From contig DIWI01000075.1 of assembly GCA_002428415.1 (NCBI GenBank), forward strand, positions 307-16,525: a stretch of 16,219 bases of DNA. The letters run 5' to 3'. The notes beneath the pieces are model-generated. The model saw nothing but the letters and a program-made list of their open reading frames with translations. It made no database searches and was not told where the DNA came from. This document shows, one piece after another, positions 12,941 to 16,219 of the stretch (position 1 is the first letter of the stretch; the number at the start of each line of letters is the position of its first letter). The translations under genes were made by a program, and so were the position numbers. This DNA comes from Clostridiaceae bacterium UBA6110 (GTDB lineage: Bacteria > Bacillota > Clostridia > Clostridiales > Clostridiaceae).

Positions 12941-14323
12941 ATGGGTAAAAGAGTGCGGACTGACCTTGGAGACCTCTTGATCTTAGCTGTAGACATCATG
13001 CTTCTTATTATCGCGTATATCCTTTCCTATTTTCTGGTATACGGAACATCAACAAATTCTCTGGTCTGGAATCCATTTGTCGAATCGGTTCCAGTCATGG
13101 TTCTTCTGTATGTATTCCTGATGACTTCCTACGGCTTATGGAAGACCACAAGGCTTGGTTACGGTGAGGTAATATACTCAGTGTTCCTGACAGCCGGAAC
13201 TCTTTCAGCTCTTATTTTTTTGATATCCCGATTCATCATCGACCTGGCATATCCAAAATACATATTCGTGGCAGGATTTGTCCTTGCATTTATCCTTCTA
13301 TCAATATGGAGGACATTAGTTTATTGGCTGCAGATTGCAGAGCATGGAAGGAAGAACCTTCTTGTCATCGGAGGGAAGGATGCCGGAAGGATAGCTGTGA
13401 AGGCCATTGAAGGAATGTCCAGACTGTATCGGGTGAGGGCTGTGTCAGACTGGAGAAGCGGGAACATCTCAAGATACATTGAGGAAAATGAAGTGGTATT
13501 CCTTTCTGACGACATTGAAGGCGAGGGGAAGTCAAGGCTTATTGATATGCTGATGAGCATGAAGAAAAGCGTATATGTTGTACCTAAGAACTATGAGATA
13601 AATATCCTGAAGGCACATTTTGAACGGGTATCAGACAAGCCTCTCATAAAACTCAGGAGGCTCGAGCTTACGATTGAACAGAGGTTCCTTAAGAGGATGC
13701 TTGATTTGGTTCTGTCGGTCATTGGAATCATCATCTTCTCACCTGTGGTCGCAATAGCTGCATGGAAGATAAAGGATTATGACAGGGGACCTGTTTTCTA
13801 CACACAGGAAAGGCTGACAAGAGGAAACAAGGTGTTCCGGATCTGCAAGCTCAGGTCCATGGTAATCGACGCTGAGAAGGAAACAGGGCCTTCACTCGTG
13901 AACTTTGAGGATGAGAGGGTTACTCCTATCGGAAGAAGGCTTAGGGCAAACAGACTGGATGAGATACCTCAGCTATTCAATGTGCTTAAGGGCGAAATGT
14001 CTATTGTCGGGCCAAGACCGGAAAGGCAAAGCTTTTTTGAGGAATTTTCAAGGGACATACCGGACTACAAGTACAGGACAGTTGTCAAAGCAGGTCTCAC
14101 CGGATATGCCCAGGTCTATGGAAGCTATACCTCAAGTCCTGAAGACAAGGCGAAATACGACCTTCTTTATATCAAGGAATACAGCTTACTCAGGGACATC
14201 AAGATAATCCTTCTGACCATGAAAATCATGTTCATGAAGGAAAAAGCCGGCGGAACAAGGAAGGAACCTGATATTTACGAGCTGGCCCGGGAAAGGGGGC
14301 TCGACATAACGATTGACATCTGA
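12941..14323 (+). CDS. Polyprenyl-phosphate sugar-phosphate transferase (exopolysaccharide priming enzyme)
   Basis: Membrane enzyme that moves a sugar-1-phosphate from a UDP-sugar to undecaprenyl phosphate, the first step of building an exopolysaccharide, capsule or glycan. It is 460 residues with the full WbaP/CpsE-like plan. Four N-terminal membrane helices (about 12-33, 49-66, 77-99, 107-130) come first. A soluble Rossmann-like region begins with NLLVIGGKDAGR (139-150), and a re-entrant helix spans about 254-275. The catalytic domain follows: KLRSMVIDAE (303-312), GRRLRANRLDEIPQLFNVLK (331-350) with the Asp340-Glu341 pair, and GEMSIVGPRPE (351-361). The sugar specificity is not evident. 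GAGGAGG sits 7 bases before the start. It appears alone: no glycosyltransferase, flippase or polymerase gene is next to it, so the partners must lie elsewhere. Confidence 0.92.
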   Translation: MGKRVRTDLGDLLILAVDIMLLIIAYILSYFLVYGTSTNSLVWNPFVESVPVMVLLYVFLMTSYGLWKTTRLGYGEVIYSVFLTAGTLSALIFLISRFIIDLAYPKYIFVAGFVLAFILLSIWRTLVYWLQIAEHGRKNLLVIGGKDAGRIAVKAIEGMSRLYRVRAVSDWRSGNISRYIEENEVVFLSDDIEGEGKSRLIDMLMSMKKSVYVVPKNYEINILKAHFERVSDKPLIKLRRLELTIEQRFLKRMLDLVLSVIGIIIFSPVVAIAAWKIKDYDRGPVFYTQERLTRGNKVFRICKLRSMVIDAEKETGPSLVNFEDERVTPIGRRLRANRLDEIPQLFNVLKGEMSIVGPRPERQSFFEEFSRDIPDYKYRTVVKAGLTGYAQVYGSYTSSPEDKAKYDLLYIKEYSLLRDIKIILLTMKIMFMKEKAGGTRKEPDIYELARERGLDITIDI

Positions 14324-14356
14324 CAGGATGCGTTTCGCAAGATATGCCTTTTCCCT

Positions 14357-14384
14357 TTTATATCGCAACGTTTTCAATTATACT
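14357..14384 (+). promoter_or_regulatory. Candidate promoter for hutH-fchA
   Basis: TTTATA (14357-14362, 4 of 6) and TATACT (14379-14384, 5 of 6) are 16 bases apart in the 122-base gap before hutH. Transcription would start near 14391, leaving about 55 bases of leader. I see no clear operator palindrome in that leader. The gap has no convincing terminator for the preceding gene, so read-through is also possible. Confidence 0.4.
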
Positions 14385-14445
14385 GAGATTGGAAGACTTC
14401 ATGGATTACAAAGCGTGACTGTATTTTCTGCTCAGGAGGCGTAAC

Positions 14446-15942
14446 ATGGTCATTCTCGGCGGTAGCTCCCTTACACTCGAAGAATTCGAAAGGGTAGCCA
14501 GAGGAAACGAATCGGTAGAACTTTCAGATGCTGCCAGGTTCAGCATCAGGGAGTCCAGAAGAAGGCTGGAAAAGGCTGCATCAGGGTCTCAGCCGGTATA
14601 TGGCGTTAATACCGGATTCGGTGACTTTTCTGAAATCAAGATCAGCAAGGAAAATCTGAGAAACCTTCAGAGGAATCTTATTGTATCTCATTCATGCGGC
14701 ACCGGGGAACCTATGTCAAGGGACGAAGTGAGAGCAATGATGCTCCTTAGGGTAAATGCCCTGGCAAGAGGGTATTCCGGAATCAGACTGGAGACAGTTG
14801 AAATGATCGTAAGGATGCTGAACAGGGGCATCCACCCTGTGGTACCCGAAAAGGGGTCCCTGGGAGCATCGGGAGACCTTGCACCGCTGGCCCACATGGT
14901 GCTGGCGATGATCGGCGAAGGCGAGGTTGAATACAATGGCAGCAGGATCTCATCATCCGAAGTGCTTTCACAAGAAGGACTAAAGCCTGTCATACTTGAG
15001 GAAAAGGAAGGGCTTGCCCTGATCAATGGAACTCAGGCACTGACGGCAATTGGAGCTTTATCGCTTATAGATTCATTCAGAGCATACTATCTGGCAAACC
15101 TTTCAGGGGCATTGACCATGGAAGCTCTCAGGGGAATAACTACTGCTTATGATCCAAGGCTTCAAAGTGCCAGAGGTCATATGGGACAGATGGAAACGGC
15201 CGAAATAATGCTTAGGCTGGTTGAAGGAAGCGAGTTAACCACTATTCAAAATGAGATAAGGGTTCAGGATGCATATTCGATTCGCTGCATTCCACAGGTA
15301 CATGGAGCCGTCAAGGATACCTTGGACTATGCCAGGGAAAAGGTGGAAATCGAGATGAATGCGGTGACTGACAATCCTATTGTATTGTCGGACAGCGAGA
15401 TATACTCAGGAGGCAACTTTCATGGAGAACCCATGGCCCTTGTATTCGACTTCCTGTCTATAGCTGTCAGCGAACTGGCCTCAATATCCGAGAGAAGGCT
15501 GGAAAGACTTGTAAACCATCAGCTGAGCGGGCTTCCGCCTTTCCTTGCAGAAAAGGGAGGTCTCAACTCAGGCTTCATGATAGTGCAATATTCAGCTGCA
15601 TCACTTGTTTCAGAGAACAAGACACTTGCGCATCCTGCATCTGTAGACTCGATACCATCCTCAGCAAACCAGGAGGACCATGTATCCATGGGCAATTTTG
15701 CAGCAAGGAAATTCAGGGAAATCGTGAGGAACACGACCAGGGTAATTTCAATGGAGGCTTTTACAGCCTGCCAGGCAGTGGACTTCAGGTCAGGTGACCT
15801 TAGGCTTGGTGCGGGAACCGGAGAAGCATACCGGAAGATACGGGAAAGGGTGCCGTTCATAGAAAGCGACACCATAATGTATAAAGAAATGGAAAAAGTA
15901 CTGGAAATAATGAAGGAATATGATCTTGGAAAAATAATCTAA
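14446..15942 (+). CDS. hutH: Histidine ammonia-lyase
   Basis: Converts L-histidine to trans-urocanate and ammonia, the first step of histidine degradation, in the cytoplasm. It is 498 residues, near the usual 500-510. The self-made MIO cofactor comes from Ala-Ser-Gly at 141-143 in GSLGASGDLAPLAHM. The catalytic tyrosine is Tyr52 in YGVNTGFG. Ser81-His82 in SHSCGTGEP is the histidine-type selectivity pair, which argues against phenylalanine or tyrosine ammonia-lyase. Further family segments are QDAYSIRCIPQVHGA, NAVTDNPI, GGNFHGEPMA and SSANQEDHVSMG. The start has AGGAGG (14434-14439) 6 bases upstream. fchA follows after 12 bases, supporting a histidine-fermentation operon. The enzyme is complete and no residue looks wrong. 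Confidence 0.96.
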   Translation: MVILGGSSLTLEEFERVARGNESVELSDAARFSIRESRRRLEKAASGSQPVYGVNTGFGDFSEIKISKENLRNLQRNLIVSHSCGTGEPMSRDEVRAMMLLRVNALARGYSGIRLETVEMIVRMLNRGIHPVVPEKGSLGASGDLAPLAHMVLAMIGEGEVEYNGSRISSSEVLSQEGLKPVILEEKEGLALINGTQALTAIGALSLIDSFRAYYLANLSGALTMEALRGITTAYDPRLQSARGHMGQMETAEIMLRLVEGSELTTIQNEIRVQDAYSIRCIPQVHGAVKDTLDYAREKVEIEMNAVTDNPIVLSDSEIYSGGNFHGEPMALVFDFLSIAVSELASISERRLERLVNHQLSGLPPFLAEKGGLNSGFMIVQYSAASLVSENKTLAHPASVDSIPSSANQEDHVSMGNFAARKFREIVRNTTRVISMEAFTACQAVDFRSGDLRLGAGTGEAYRKIRERVPFIESDTIMYKEMEKVLEIMKEYDLGKII

Positions 15943-15954
15943 CGAGGTGATAAA

Positions 15955-16219
15955 ATGTTAAAAGATCTCAGCCTTAAGGAATTCACAGACGAATTGGCAT
16001 CCGGCAGCCCAGCTCCGGGAGGTGGCGCAGCGGCAGGTCTCTCAGCAGCCATTGGAGCCAGCCTTGCATCCATGGTCTTTAACCTTACAGTGGACAGGAA
16101 GGCTTCTGAGAATTATCCGGAAGATGTAAAGTCTGCGATGAAGGAAGCGCTTGTCACATCTGATGGATTGAGGGCAAGATATATCGAATTCATAGACAAG
16201 GATGCGGACTCATTCAACC
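15955..16219 (+). CDS. fchA: Formiminotetrahydrofolate cyclodeaminase, 3' end cut by window
   Basis: Only the first 88 codons are visible; the frame is open to the window edge. The family closes 5-formimino-tetrahydrofolate to 5,10-methenyl-tetrahydrofolate with release of ammonia, recovering a one-carbon unit from histidine (or from purines or glycine in purine fermenters). The N-terminus LKEFTDELASGSPAPGGGAA followed by AGLSAAIGASLASMVFNLT is diagnostic of the cyclodeaminase family, and IEFIDKDADSFN matches the conserved aspartate-rich segment after it. GAGGTGA (15944-15950) lies 4 bases before the ATG. It is 12 bases downstream of hutH and surely co-transcribed. Because the rest is missing I cannot tell whether it is a stand-alone cyclodeaminase; the N-terminal position of this domain makes a formiminotransferase-first fusion unlikely. 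Confidence 0.9.
   Translation, partial: MLKDLSLKEFTDELASGSPAPGGGAAAGLSAAIGASLASMVFNLTVDRKASENYPEDVKSAMKEALVTSDGLRARYIEFIDKDADSFN

Noticed and set aside
14333..14371. Imperfect hairpin after the sugar transferase (CGTT/AACG and GATAT/ATATC)
   Set aside because: Short, interrupted stems with a large internal loop and no T tract; not a convincing terminator.

Overview
This window is a stretch of chromosome from a low-to-moderate GC Gram-positive anaerobe, most likely a member of the Clostridia (Firmicutes). Three things point there: the housekeeping gene order (tgt, yajC, secD, secF, a recJ-like gene, apt, rel, dtd, a metallo-beta-lactamase gene, hemZ, hisS, aspS), consistently strong purine-rich ribosome binding sites, and an anaerobic histidine-degradation pair (hutH, fchA). 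Arginine is written mostly with AGG and AGA. I cannot name a genus from this alone. All genes are on the + strand and no gene-free gap exceeds about 125 bases.

Layout. Positions 1-983 hold the 3' part of tgt (queuosine tRNA modification), cut by the window edge. Next come yajC (1082-1366), secD (1464-2714) and secF (2707-3618), the accessory part of the Sec translocase. One hairpin terminator lies between yajC and secD and another after secF. A new transcription unit then begins with a short, catalytically degenerate RecJ/DHH-like gene (3702-4481), followed by apt (adenine salvage). A well-formed promoter overlapping the apt stop codon starts a tightly packed unit: rel (ppGpp synthetase/hydrolase), dtd (D-aminoacyl-tRNA deacylase), an MBL-fold hydrolase, hemZ, hisS and aspS. 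That unit ends in a clear terminator at 12844-12872.

The last quarter is less housekeeping-like. It holds a lone polyisoprenyl-phosphate sugar-phosphate transferase (12941-14323) with its own promoter, then hutH (histidine ammonia-lyase, 14446-15942). The last gene is the start of a formiminotetrahydrofolate cyclodeaminase gene (15955 to the window end). The last two suggest fermentation of histidine through urocanate and formiminoglutamate, feeding one-carbon units into folate.

The genes group by theme: protein export (yajC-secDF), nucleotide and stringent metabolism (apt, rel), aminoacyl-tRNA supply and proofreading (tgt, dtd, hisS, aspS), envelope glycan priming, and amino acid fermentation. 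The item most worth a second look is the RecJ-like gene. It keeps the length and overall pattern of a DHH domain, but every metal-binding motif is replaced and the DHHA1 half is absent. I did not find a mobile element, CRISPR array, RNA gene or an obviously new multi-gene system.
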